DNA of 12,347 nucleotides from Pseudomonadota bacterium. Lineage in GTDB: Bacteria > Pseudomonadota > Gammaproteobacteria > Acidiferrobacterales > UBA6901. The position numbers and the translations under genes are program-made. The notes beneath the pieces are model-generated. The model saw only the letters and a program-made list of their open reading frames with translations, had not been told where the DNA came from and ran no database searches. The stretch covers positions 1 to 12,347 of the forward strand of contig JAJXUF010000089.1 of NCBI GenBank assembly GCA_021783175.1. Direction: 5' to 3'. Within the stretch, counting starts at the first letter, position 1, and every line of letters begins with the position of its first letter. This document shows positions 1 to 6,088 of this stretch, one piece after another.

Positions 1-729
1 GGAGGCGACGTGATCGAGCGCAGCATAGCGAGTCAGGTCTACGTGCAGCGGGGTAATGGAAACACAATTGCGTCGGATCGCATGAAAATCGGTGCCCGGA
101 CCGGCATCGGCCTCAGGCCCCGGACCCCCTACCCAGTAAATCGGATTACCATGCGGGTCGCTGGACCGCACGACCGGTTCGGCCTTGTGTCGATGACCAA
201 GACGCGTGGCTTCGTAACCGGTAATCTCTGACGGCGGCACATCGGGGACATTCACGTTGAGTATGGTGTCTGCCGGCAGACGGTCGCGTTGCAGTTGCTC
301 CAGCAGACGCACGACGACACCGGCGGCGGTGGAGAAATTCTTGCCGGAACGACCGGCCATCGAAACCGCTATTGCCGGCAGGCCGAGAAACCGTCCTTCC
401 ATCGCAGCCGCGACCGTACCTGAATAGATCACATCGTCGCCAAGATTGGCGCCGTGATTGATTCCGGAAATGACTATGTCAGGTTCCTGCTCGAGCAAGC
501 CTGTGATCGCCAGGTGCACGCAATCAGTCGGCGTGCCATCGACGTAGAAGAAGCCGTTGGTCGCACGGAAGACGCGCAATGGGTTGCTTAGCGTGAGAGA
601 GTTGCTGGCTCCGCTGCGGTCTCGCTCGGGCGCCACCACGTCGACCTGCGCCAGCGGCCGAAGCGCCTCGGCCAGACAGGTCAAGCCGGGGGCAAAGTAA
701 CCATCGTCGTTGCTCAGCAGGATACGCAT
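1..729 (-). CDS. surE: 5'/3'-nucleotidase SurE, C-terminus cut by window edge
   Basis: Metal-dependent survival protein SurE, a cytoplasmic nucleoside 5'/3'-monophosphate phosphatase. The frame is open from the ATG at 729 to base 1, giving 243 residues; the family is usually about 250, so only a few C-terminal residues are missing. The start [10 protein letters not shown] is the classic SurE N-terminus. The metal and active-site residues are all present: D8 and D9 in NDDG, S39 in DRSGAS, and N91 in SGINHGAN. The GTPTDC and IYSGTVAAA segments are also typical. No strong Shine-Dalgarno sequence precedes the ATG (CGGCCGGA), but the N-terminus matches the family exactly. In many proteobacteria surE precedes pcm, nlpD and rpoS, which would lie left of the window. 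It marks the core-genome edge of the accessory region. Identification is secure. Confidence 0.97.
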   Translation of the reverse strand, partial: MRILLSNDDGYFAPGLTCLAEALRPLAQVDVVAPERDRSGASNSLTLSNPLRVFRATNGFFYVDGTPTDCVHLAITGLLEQEPDIVISGINHGANLGDDVIYSGTVAAAMEGRFLGLPAIAVSMAGRSGKNFSTAAGVVVRLLEQLQRDRLPADTILNVNVPDVPPSEITGYEATRLGHRHKAEPVVRSSDPHGNPIYWVGGPGPEADAGPGTDFHAIRRNCVSITPLHVDLTRYAALDHVAS

Positions 730-1238
730 TCCGGCCGCGACGATACAGAAATCCGCGCTCAAAACCAACACGCCGCCACGCGGCCCGATATTTTGTCTAG
801 TCCTTCCTTAAGAATCCCAGATCCGGCGTCACGCTTTGATGCCCGGCGGCGCTGTCTGATGTCAGGCGCGCCAGCAAGGTGCATCGGTCAGCCGCGGGTA
901 TCCAATGTGGCCAATAGAGTCTATAAGCTATTATTTTATTGGACATATTCTGCCGCGCGCGGGTCGGCGCATTTATTCCTTGGCAGCATCGTTTCTCCAC
1001 CGCCGCAAGCCACTACCTGCACTACCGCTGCCTCGACGCCGTCTTCGGGCACATGGCAGAAAGCGCTCAGCGCCTCACTCGTGATTGCTGCGCCCATCGA
1101 TCTCTCGACCGGCCAGACTGTTTTCGCACCGCGTCAAACTATCTATTATCGCCATCAGCCCAGAGTGATGTAGAAATATCCGCCGAGAATGGCGGTTGTG
1201 GTATCGGTGCTGGTACGGACATCATCGCGCCTCTTGTC
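730..1238. other. Gap upstream of surE with no convincing gene
   Basis: About 500 bp between surE and the first cassette-like gene. Several overlapping frames are open on both strands, but none resembles a known protein or has a good ribosome binding site. An AT-rich patch at about 915-955 is a reasonable place for a surE promoter, though I see no clear -35/-10 pair at good spacing. The best minus-strand frame (936-1097) is listed separately. Confidence 0.4.
936..1097 (-). CDS. Doubtful 53-residue ORF
   Basis: The ORF begins MGAAITSEALSAF and ends ADPRAAEYVQ. Its third codon positions are GC-rich as in the neighbouring genes. It is short, has only a weak GAGAG upstream and resembles no family I recognise. 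The frame is closed by TGA about 13 codons upstream of the ATG. It could be a gene fragment or chance. Listed only because it is the most gene-like frame in the surE upstream gap. Confidence 0.15.
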   Translation of the reverse strand: MGAAITSEALSAFCHVPEDGVEAAVVQVVACGGGETMLPRNKCADPRAAEYVQ

Positions 1239-1319
1239 GCGCAACGTTGGACCTTAATCCGCTTGTCCCGCCTGTCGCGTAGACCAGGGGCGTATCAAGC
1301 CGTCAATCGCAAGTCACAA
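1239..1319 (-). repeat. attC-like recombination site (degenerate)
   Basis: Read on the minus strand, the box TTGTGAC (1319-1313) contains the TGA stop of the GNAT gene, and GTTGCGC (1245-1239) is the far box. Both are one or two bases off the RYYYAAC / GTTRRRY consensus. The element is 81 bp. Inside it GCTTG and CAAGC can pair, and the right arm GGATTAA-GGTCCAAC-GTTGCGC has the usual spacing between inner and outer boxes. Taken alone it is weak; its support comes from the same layout at other genes in the window. Confidence 0.4.
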
Positions 1320-1793
1320 GGCCACCTTCAGTTTGCGCCCACCGGTGATGGAAAACCCCTGGCGTTCATAGAAAGCGAGAGTTCTGTCGAAATGTGGCAG
1401 GGGCGGCGTGGTGACTTCCAGCCTGGTCCACCCACACGACTTGCCGAAAGACTTCGCTTGCGACATTAGACGAAGGCCCAACTCGTTGCCGCGATACTCC
1501 GGGCGCACGTAAAACTCCGCTATGGTTCCGAAAGCTCCCCCTGCATAAAGAGCAAAGCTTTCGTACAGGGCGATAAATCCTGCAGCATTTACTCCGTTGG
1601 CATGTGCGACAAACACAAAGTATCTTTTCTGCCTCAAGAAATCCGTCAATCTCGCGCTTGTTTCACCAAGATTAAAGTCAAAAGCCTTAACACCGGTGAC
1701 GTTCATGATTTCCGCCAGTAGCTCCCCGACCAATACTGCGATTTGTGGCGCATCCGCCGCAGTTGCTCTGCGCATTGTGAAATCTGTGCTCAT
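1314..1793 (-). CDS. GNAT-family N-acetyltransferase
   Basis: Acetyl-CoA-dependent acetyltransferase of the Gcn5-related family, 159 residues, a normal single-domain length. The acceptor substrate cannot be read from the sequence. The N-terminus (MRRATAADAPQIAVLV) has the usual first strand and helix. Motif A is at about residues 90-115 (AEFYVRPEYRGNELGLRLM), where RGNELG replaces the common R/QxxGxG/A acetyl-CoA loop. FYERQGF near residue 142 is the typical motif B end. The ATG at 1793 has no clear Shine-Dalgarno sequence; an internal ATG at MRRATA is an alternative. Its TGA stop lies in an attC-like box, and an IS3 relic lies just upstream, so its original promoter or cassette junction may be lost. 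Confidence 0.9.
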   Translation of the reverse strand: MSTDFTMRRATAADAPQIAVLVGELLAEIMNVTGVKAFDFNLGETSARLTDFLRQKRYFVFVAHANGVNAAGFIALYESFALYAGGAFGTIAEFYVRPEYRGNELGLRLMSQAKSFGKSCGWTRLEVTTPPLPHFDRTLAFYERQGFSITGGRKLKVAL

Positions 1794-1862
1794 ACAAAAA
1801 TGTATTTTCGTTGCTGACTTTGGAATTCAGAGAATGGCAAAAAGCACAGCCTTTTGACAGTC

Positions 1863-2030
1863 TGGAAGAAGCGCCTGATCGAAGAAAAGATTATCGGCTT
1901 TCTGCGCGAAGTGCATTCCCCCGAAGAAATGGCTTCGCCAGCAGGGCATTTTCCGAAGCAACCTACGAATTCTCGCCAACGATCAAGTTCTGCCGCAGCG
2001 ACGGCCAGTCCCGACGTCGGCATGAGCACC
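1863..2030 (+). pseudogene. Relic of IS3-family transposase OrfA
   Basis: Two plus-strand frames together recall an IS3 OrfA helix-turn-helix protein. The first (from 1866) gives KKRLIEEKIIGFLREV, matching the usual KKRFTEEQIIGFLREA start. After a frame change the second (about 1940-1990) gives RAFSEATYEF and then IKF, matching the usual HGFSEASYYLWRSKFGG. The middle is scrambled, no complete frame remains, and no terminal inverted repeats are visible. It belongs to a different OrfA lineage from the element at 7473. It occupies the space where the attC of the GNAT gene at 2034-2501 should be. The relic call rests on recognising the family by eye. Confidence 0.6.
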
Positions 2031-2039
2031 TTGTTAGGC
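1974..2039 (-). repeat. attC-like site, probably only one end preserved
   Basis: On the minus strand the box GCCTAAC (2039-2033) is a perfect RYYYAAC and contains the TAA stop of the upstream GNAT gene. A far box GTTGGCG (1980-1974) and pairing TGCCG..GAC / GTC..CGGCA would give a 66-bp site. However, this DNA overlaps the IS3 orfA relic, so the far half may be chance. The safest reading is a true outer box with the rest replaced. Confidence 0.4.
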
Positions 2040-2501
2040 AAGGACTTTAGTCATCGAAACACAACCCATCGACACGCCCCTGGATGTGGTATATGAAACT
2101 AATTGATTTCCTGCAAACCCGCATGCGCGATAAAACTCTACGGCATTCAGGGTTGATTGCAGAGTTATCGTTTTCAACCCATGACTCAGTGCTCTATTCT
2201 CAAGAAATTTGATGATATTTCTTCCAATGCCCTTTCGCATGTAGTTTGGATGAACAAAAATGGCATCGATTTTTCCAGTTTCGCTGTCGATCATACCGGT
2301 GCCGACAGTTTGGCCGTCGTATTTCGCGAGATAGAAATTCCTCGCGACGGAATCCGCGAATTCATCTGACAATTCGACGTTTGCCCACGCTTTTATGAGA
2401 TTCAGGGGATAGTGGCTGGCGCATTGATGGAGGATAGCGGCTCTTCTTATCTCAAGCGCCACCTGCGCATCTTCGTATTTCGCTTTATCTATGATTAACA
2501 T
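2034..2501 (-). CDS. GNAT-family N-acetyltransferase
   Basis: A single GNAT domain of 155 residues from the ATG at 2501. AAAGGTAG lies 8 bases upstream of this ATG, so it is preferred over the in-frame TTG at 2525. Motif A is well formed, IFVHPNYMRKGIGRNI (about residues 87-102), with the RKGIGR acetyl-CoA pyrophosphate loop. It is followed by TLQSTLNAVEFYRACGF, the usual beta-strand/helix segment before the C-terminal strand. The substrate is unknown; the layout resembles small environmental GNATs that act on small molecules or peptides. The gene starts just after an attC-like site and its TAA stop lies within GCCTAAC, so it behaves as one gene cassette. Confidence 0.9.
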   Translation of the reverse strand: MLIIDKAKYEDAQVALEIRRAAILHQCASHYPLNLIKAWANVELSDEFADSVARNFYLAKYDGQTVGTGMIDSETGKIDAIFVHPNYMRKGIGRNIIKFLENRALSHGLKTITLQSTLNAVEFYRACGFAGNQLVSYTTSRGVSMGCVSMTKVLA

Positions 2502-2519
2502 CTGCGGCGCTACCTTTAG

Positions 2520-2639
2520 GTTCAATGCTTGCTTGAGCGGCCTGCCACCACCGAACGACCCGAGCAGATGAACTTGACTTTGCCACTTCAGGAAAATAGC
2601 GCCGCTCAGGGCCGGTCCGCTTTAAAACACTCGTCAGGC
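2520..2639 (-). repeat. attC-like recombination site
   Basis: On the minus strand GCCTGAC (2639-2633) contains the TGA stop of the cupin gene, and ATTGAAC (2526-2520) is the far box, differing from GTTRRRY only in the first base. The inner arms TTTAAAGCGGACCGG and GGCCGCTCAAGC carry the AAGCGGAC / CCGCTCAA core common in proteobacterial attC sites. The length is 120 bp. The next gene's ribosome binding site follows directly. Confidence 0.5.
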
Positions 2640-3101
2640 AGTCTCCCATCGTACTGGCTTTTTAACTGCCTCGCCGTCGTCAATGGTTTTATCCTTTCCA
2701 TATCCTCCGGATGGTGCCTGAACGACAACGTAGTACAAAGGCTCATCCGACAGATTTCTCCAACATCTGATGCCCGCCGGCGCCACCCGGATAACAGTGC
2801 CCGAACTGATCGGCACTATTTGGTCATCAACTCGGAATTCACCTGTGCCCTTGATGAAGATGTAAATCTCCTCGTTATTTCTGTGCCTGTGATGAAACGG
2901 CATTGAGGTCTTCGGTGGGAGCTTATTTAACGATATCTCGGCGCTGGTTAGCCCCAAGATCGAATTCAGAAACACCTTGCCTTCGACTTCGAATGGCATT
3001 TTGGCGTGGGAAAACCTGTACCTATCCAGGTTTCCGAGCTCACCCAGATCCGTTGCACTAAAATTCCCTCCGGTCTGAATCACATTCGGTACCACATTCA
3101 T
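2634..3101 (-). CDS. Cupin-domain protein with altered second motif
   Basis: A small single-cupin protein of 155 residues with a beta-barrel metal-binding fold; the reaction is unknown. Cupin motif 1 is clear at residues 68-85 (PFHHRHRNNEEIYIFIKG), giving metal ligands H71, H73 and E78 before G85. Motif 2 is at about residues 101-116 (GTVIRVAPAGIRCWRN), where the expected His ligand is Cys (C113). The protein may therefore bind metal differently, or only weakly. The start ATG at 3101 is preceded by a purine-rich GGGAGAGAGAGGA. The stop TGA lies within an attC-like box. Upstream (3102-3256) is an apparent small ORF and then the alpha/beta hydrolase, with no terminator, so cotranscription with the hydrolase is possible. 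Confidence 0.88.
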   Translation of the reverse strand: MNVVPNVIQTGGNFSATDLGELGNLDRYRFSHAKMPFEVEGKVFLNSILGLTSAEISLNKLPPKTSMPFHHRHRNNEEIYIFIKGTGEFRVDDQIVPISSGTVIRVAPAGIRCWRNLSDEPLYYVVVQAPSGGYGKDKTIDDGEAVKKPVRWETA

Positions 3102-3244
3102 TCCTCTCTCTCCCTACGGTTGGTGTTGTCTGACGTTCCGGTTCGGCGATTTCGCGAAACACCATTCGCTGGAACCGGCGGTTGGATAGCCGCGCCTGCC
3201 GCAAGGATACTTGCCGGCATCTCAATCGGTCGACGGTCGTACAT
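3098..3244 (-). CDS. Doubtful 48-residue ORF overlapping the cupin start
   Basis: The frame starts MYDRRPIEMPASILAAG at 3244 and ends in REREE with a TGA that overlaps the cupin ATG (ATGA). Such an overlap allows translational coupling. There is no clear ribosome binding site and no recognisable family. The C-terminal RREREE is simply the purine-rich leader of the cupin gene read in frame. It is probably untranslated leader sequence. Confidence 0.15.
   Translation of the reverse strand: MYDRRPIEMPASILAAGAAIQPPVPANGVSRNRRTGTSDNTNRREREE
3138..3178. promoter_or_regulatory. Inverted repeat upstream of the cupin gene
   Basis: CCGGTTC (3138-3144) pairs with GAACCGG (3172-3178), enclosing a perfect palindrome TTTCGCGAAA at 3150-3159. 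It lies 37-77 bases before the cupin start. There is no U-run, so it is not a standard terminator. The palindrome could be an operator or an mRNA hairpin; the function is unknown. Confidence 0.3.
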
Positions 3245-3256
3245 GGCCGGATCTTC

Positions 3257-4171
3257 TCAGTCGGCTGCTTCGAGAAATTCCGCTGTCACTCGGCCGAGCC
3301 CTTCGGGCGCGTCAAGCCAGGGCAAGTGTCCCGCCGATGGCACCATCGTCAACCATGCATGGGGCATCAGTTTGACCAAACGGCGGGCGACGGCCGCCCC
3401 GCCGAATGGATCGTCAGCGCCCCAGAGAAACAGCGTTGGGGCGGAGACCGATTGAAGCACTTCGTCAGGGATCGTCATTTCTGGCCGGAAGCCGCGCAAT
3501 GACCCGGCGCGACCGATCATCTCACCGTCATTGCGCATAGTGTTGGTGTGACGCTGCAGCGCCAGGTACCACTCAAAGAAGATCTTCGGGATTCGGTTGG
3601 CGTCAAGGCTGGCGCCGTGGCCTATCTTACGGAGGATGCTGCGTCCCACGGACTCGTTGGGCGGCAATGTGTTCATCAGCCATCGAACCGGGCGCAGCGA
3701 CATGGCCTTCATGAACCCAGGAACCGACATCCCGGGCGCGAACGCCGGACACGCCATCAGGACCATTCGACCGATTCGCGTGGGCGTGTCGGCCGCTGAC
3801 ATCAGGGAGAGAAACCCCCCGAACGAAGACGCCACAACATGGGCGCGTTCCAGTCCGAGTCCGTCCAGCACCCCCGACAGGAACCCGCGGCCGTACTCGT
3901 GAGGGTTTCCGGTGAGGACGAAGTCATCGCTAAGCCCTGTTCCGGGGCAATCGACGATGTGGCAGCGAAACTCTGCGAGGGCCGGGAGCAGCGGCGCCCA
4001 CGTGGAACCCGCATTCAGGACGCCATGCACGAGAACGACCGCAGGGCCGTTGCCCACGCTCTGCACGCGCATTTCGACACCGGCAAGCCGGATGCGCTGT
4101 TCGACCGGGCTTAGGCCAACATGCTCCCAAAGCCGCCACTCGGCCTCTCGATAGCGTTGCTCGTCTAGCAT
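3257..4171 (-). CDS. Alpha/beta-hydrolase fold protein
   Basis: A 304-residue serine hydrolase of the alpha/beta fold; the substrate (ester, amide, lactone or other) cannot be told. The oxyanion-hole segment is VVLVHGVLNAGSTW with H49-G50. The nucleophile elbow is ASSFGG (A114-S115-S116-F117-G118), with S116 the likely nucleophile; the first Gly of GxSxG is replaced by Ala. The acid is most likely D254 in LWGADDPF, and the general base is H282 in PSAGHLPW. A cap region lies between about residues 125 and 240. The frame is open up to 4357, but the upstream part overlaps an antitoxin pseudogene in another frame, so the ATG at 4171 is chosen; GCAGGACGG lies about 10 bases before it. No attC-like box surrounds this gene. 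It is followed within about 155 bp by the cupin gene. Confidence 0.9.
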   Translation of the reverse strand: MLDEQRYREAEWRLWEHVGLSPVEQRIRLAGVEMRVQSVGNGPAVVLVHGVLNAGSTWAPLLPALAEFRCHIVDCPGTGLSDDFVLTGNPHEYGRGFLSGVLDGLGLERAHVVASSFGGFLSLMSAADTPTRIGRMVLMACPAFAPGMSVPGFMKAMSLRPVRWLMNTLPPNESVGRSILRKIGHGASLDANRIPKIFFEWYLALQRHTNTMRNDGEMIGRAGSLRGFRPEMTIPDEVLQSVSAPTLFLWGADDPFGGAAVARRLVKLMPHAWLTMVPSAGHLPWLDAPEGLGRVTAEFLEAAD

Positions 4172-4189
4172 GCAATTGGTTCCGTCCTG

Positions 4190-4204
4190 CTCTCTATCAG
4201 AGAG
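4190..4204. promoter_or_regulatory. Short palindrome before the hydrolase gene
   Basis: CTCTCT-ATC-AGAGAG is a perfect 6-bp inverted repeat with a 3-base centre, about 20 bases upstream of the hydrolase ATG. It overlaps the region where a ribosome binding site or operator would lie. No regulator is known for it. Confidence 0.25.
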
Positions 4205-4242
4205 TTCTGCGGCCGGCCAGCCTGACGGTACTAATTTACGTA

Positions 4243-4523
4243 TTACGCTGCGCCTTGTCCAGGTATCTTCCAACCCGGAAATACAAGCAAGCCAGGATGG
4301 CACTTTAGCAATTTGGCGAGAAACTTGGGTCGTGCAACACTCAAACGTACCTGACATTCTCGATGGCGGAGATGGTAGCGTGTGAAATACCGGTCAGACG
4401 CGAGAACCGGCTTTGGTTTAGCTCCCGAAGTTCGCGACTAATTCTCGCCGCTTCGCCCAATTAGACTTCGGCACGCTTTATTGCAGGTCGGGGGCTTTTC
4501 ATTTCAAGGTCTTTGATAGTCAT
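4243..4523 (-). pseudogene. Disrupted XRE-family antitoxin-type regulator
   Basis: A small helix-turn-helix protein of the kind that acts as the DNA-binding antitoxin of RelE/HigB-type systems, now broken. From the ATG at 4523 the frame reads MTIKDLEMKSPRPAIKRAEV and then an in-frame TAA. It continues LGEAARISRELREL, then RLTGISHATISAIEN, the recognition helix of the HTH_3 fold. At about 4340 a frameshift is needed, after which another frame gives LSVARPKFLAKLLKCHP and LLVFPGW, the usual C-terminus of this family, ending at TAA 4243. The original length would be about 92 residues, normal for the family. No Shine-Dalgarno sequence is visible, and no toxin gene lies next to it. The assignment is from recalled family sequences; the nonsense codon and the frame change are seen directly. 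Confidence 0.8.
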
Positions 4524-4559
4524 GCGCGGCTATCGAAGCGATCTGGAACAACAGTTCGA

Positions 4560-4593
4560 AGGGCCTGACCCGTGGCTCTCCCGGTCAGGCCCT
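4560..4593 (-). terminator. Strong hairpin after the propeller lipoprotein gene
   Basis: AGGGCCTGACC (4560-4570) and GGTCAGGCCCT (4583-4593) form a perfect 11-bp stem with a 12-base loop, beginning 25 bases beyond the stop of the lipoprotein gene. Only two T residues follow on the minus strand, so it is not a textbook intrinsic terminator. It may still end or stabilise that transcript. Confidence 0.5.
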
Positions 4594-4617
4594 GAGTGCC
4601 GGCAAGACCGGATGCCG

Positions 4618-5862
4618 CTAATTGATCTTGAAAACGGTGCCGATGCCGTTCGCGCCCCCACCGACCGTCGTTCCATAGAGGTTACCGCTACTGTCCCTGA
4701 AAAGGCTGCCGTAGTACGGCGAAGATCCGTCGTTGCTTGCGGCGCCAAACGAATAAAGAACCGACTCACTGCCGGCAGAGGTGATCTCGAATACCGTTCC
4801 CTGGCCGTAGGCACCGCCGCCATAGGTCGTTCCATAGAGATTGCCGGCGCTGTCCATGATCATTCCATCGATCGGATTGTCGCCATCGGGTATGGTCGCA
4901 AACGAATAAAGAACCGATTCTGTGCCCGATGACGTGACTTTGAACACAGTACCAAGACTGTTTGCGCCACCGGCGGTGGTTGTGCCATAGAGATTGCCGG
5001 CGCTATCCCTGACCAGACAACCCTTCGGGTTTTGCGCATCACTGCTCCCGCTGGCACCAAAGGAGTAAAGAACGGACTCGCTGTGGCTTGACGGAATAAT
5101 CTTGAATACGACGCCAGTGCCGTTTGATCCGCCATCACGCGTTGTGCCATAGAAGTTGCCGGAAGCGTCCGCGATCAGGCCGTCGTAAGGGTGCCATCCA
5201 CTGGCGCCGGTGAAGGAATACACAAAGGCTTCCGAGCCGAAAGGGTTAATCTCGAACACGGTGCCATCGTTTCCGGTACCACCCATCGTTGTAGTTCCCC
5301 AAAGATCGCCGATGCTGTCCATAATGAGGCGACCTGCGGGAAGTTTCCCATCCGCGGTTGTATTGGGGCCAAAGGAATAAAGGAATACTTCATTGCCGGC
5401 GGTAGTCATCTTGAATACGGTGCCATTGTTGTTCGCGCCGCCATCGAAGGTCGTTCCATAAAGATATCCGGCGCTGTCGATGATCAATCCGCCTTGCGGA
5501 TTCTGCCCGTCGGTGCCTGAGCTCGGACCGAAGGAGTAAACGATCGATTCGCTTCCCGTGGGTGTAATCTTGAATACCGTGCCGGTACCGTTCAGTCCAC
5601 CATTTTCCGTGGTGCCATAGAGATTGCCGGCGCTGTCCATGACGAGTCCGGCATAAGGGGACGATCCGTCGCCAGCGCCGGTGGTTCCGAAGGAATAAAG
5701 AAAAGTCTCGCTTGCGCCACCGCTAACTCCACCACCGCCTCCCCCGCCGCCCGAACTGCTGCCAGCCGAACCGCCTCCCCCGCCGCCTCCGCAGGCAGAA
5801 ATGGCGACGAACCCAGCCAGTAGCGCAGCAACAGAACCGATTCGCTTCAAGTGCATTTTCAT
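4618..5862 (-). CDS. Beta-propeller lipoprotein with seven GNLYGTT repeats
   Basis: A predicted lipoprotein of 414 residues. The signal peptide MKMHLKRIGSVAALLAGFVA leads to lipobox ISAC with C24 as the lipidated residue. A +2 Gly predicts outer-membrane sorting. Residues 25-50 are a Gly/Ser-rich linker. The rest is seven tandem repeats of about 50 residues, each with a YSFG start, a DG..P element, D(S/A)xGNLYGTT and GGxxxxGTVFKI. This is the TIGR03803-type repeat (Gloeobacter/Verrucomicrobia type) and most likely folds as a seven-bladed propeller. The start ATG at 5862 follows GGGAGGA by 8 bases. Its role is unknown; such proteins are guessed to bind surface ligands or partners. It lies downstream of a second propeller lipoprotein on the same strand. 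Confidence 0.88.
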   Translation of the reverse strand: MKMHLKRIGSVAALLAGFVAISACGGGGGGGSAGSSSGGGGGGGGVSGGASETFLYSFGTTGAGDGSSPYAGLVMDSAGNLYGTTENGGLNGTGTVFKITPTGSESIVYSFGPSSGTDGQNPQGGLIIDSAGYLYGTTFDGGANNNGTVFKMTTAGNEVFLYSFGPNTTADGKLPAGRLIMDSIGDLWGTTTMGGTGNDGTVFEINPFGSEAFVYSFTGASGWHPYDGLIADASGNFYGTTRDGGSNGTGVVFKIIPSSHSESVLYSFGASGSSDAQNPKGCLVRDSAGNLYGTTTAGGANSLGTVFKVTSSGTESVLYSFATIPDGDNPIDGMIMDSAGNLYGTTYGGGAYGQGTVFEITSAGSESVLYSFGAASNDGSSPYYGSLFRDSSGNLYGTTVGGGANGIGTVFKIN

Positions 5863-5984
5863 TTAATGGATCCTCCCGGGAACTGATTATGAATTTGCCC
5901 GGCGCAATTGATACAGCCGGTTGGTGGTGGACTCGACGCCCCCGGTAATAAGCGAGCCGATGCCGGCGTCTTCCCGGTTGTCAC
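5859..5984 (-). CDS. Doubtful 41-residue ORF overlapping the lipoprotein start
   Basis: A GTG start at 5984 follows GGAG by about 10 bases (AGGAGACATCGATC). The frame ends with a TGA overlapping the lipoprotein ATG (ATGA), an arrangement that allows coupling. The product begins VTTGKTPASARLLPG and contains one CINC motif; it resembles nothing I know. It could be a leader peptide or chance. Confidence 0.2.
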   Translation of the reverse strand: MTTGKTPASARLLPGASSPPPTGCINCAGQIHNQFPGGSIK

Positions 5985-6088
5985 GATCGATGTCTCCTCT
6001 TCATTGAAGCGCGCCCGCGCTACCTGGCCTGCGGGAACGGTCGCTGGAGGTCAATAGCCCTTTTCCGCCCCAAATTCAGTGGCGATGT

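Noticed and set aside
793..1469. Long open frames on the plus strand upstream of surE (793-1173 and 939-1469)
   Set aside because: No recognisable protein, no ribosome binding site, and the second runs antisense into the GNAT gene; the composition looks like shadow frames.
3802..4175. Several overlapping frames on both strands within the hydrolase gene
   Set aside because: GC-rich coding DNA commonly leaves antisense and shifted frames open; none resembles a known protein, whereas the main frame has a full catalytic triad.
4172..4357. N-terminal extension of the alpha/beta hydrolase to 4357
   Set aside because: This stretch overlaps the antitoxin pseudogene in a different frame and does not look like a hydrolase N-terminus; the ATG at 4171 fits better.
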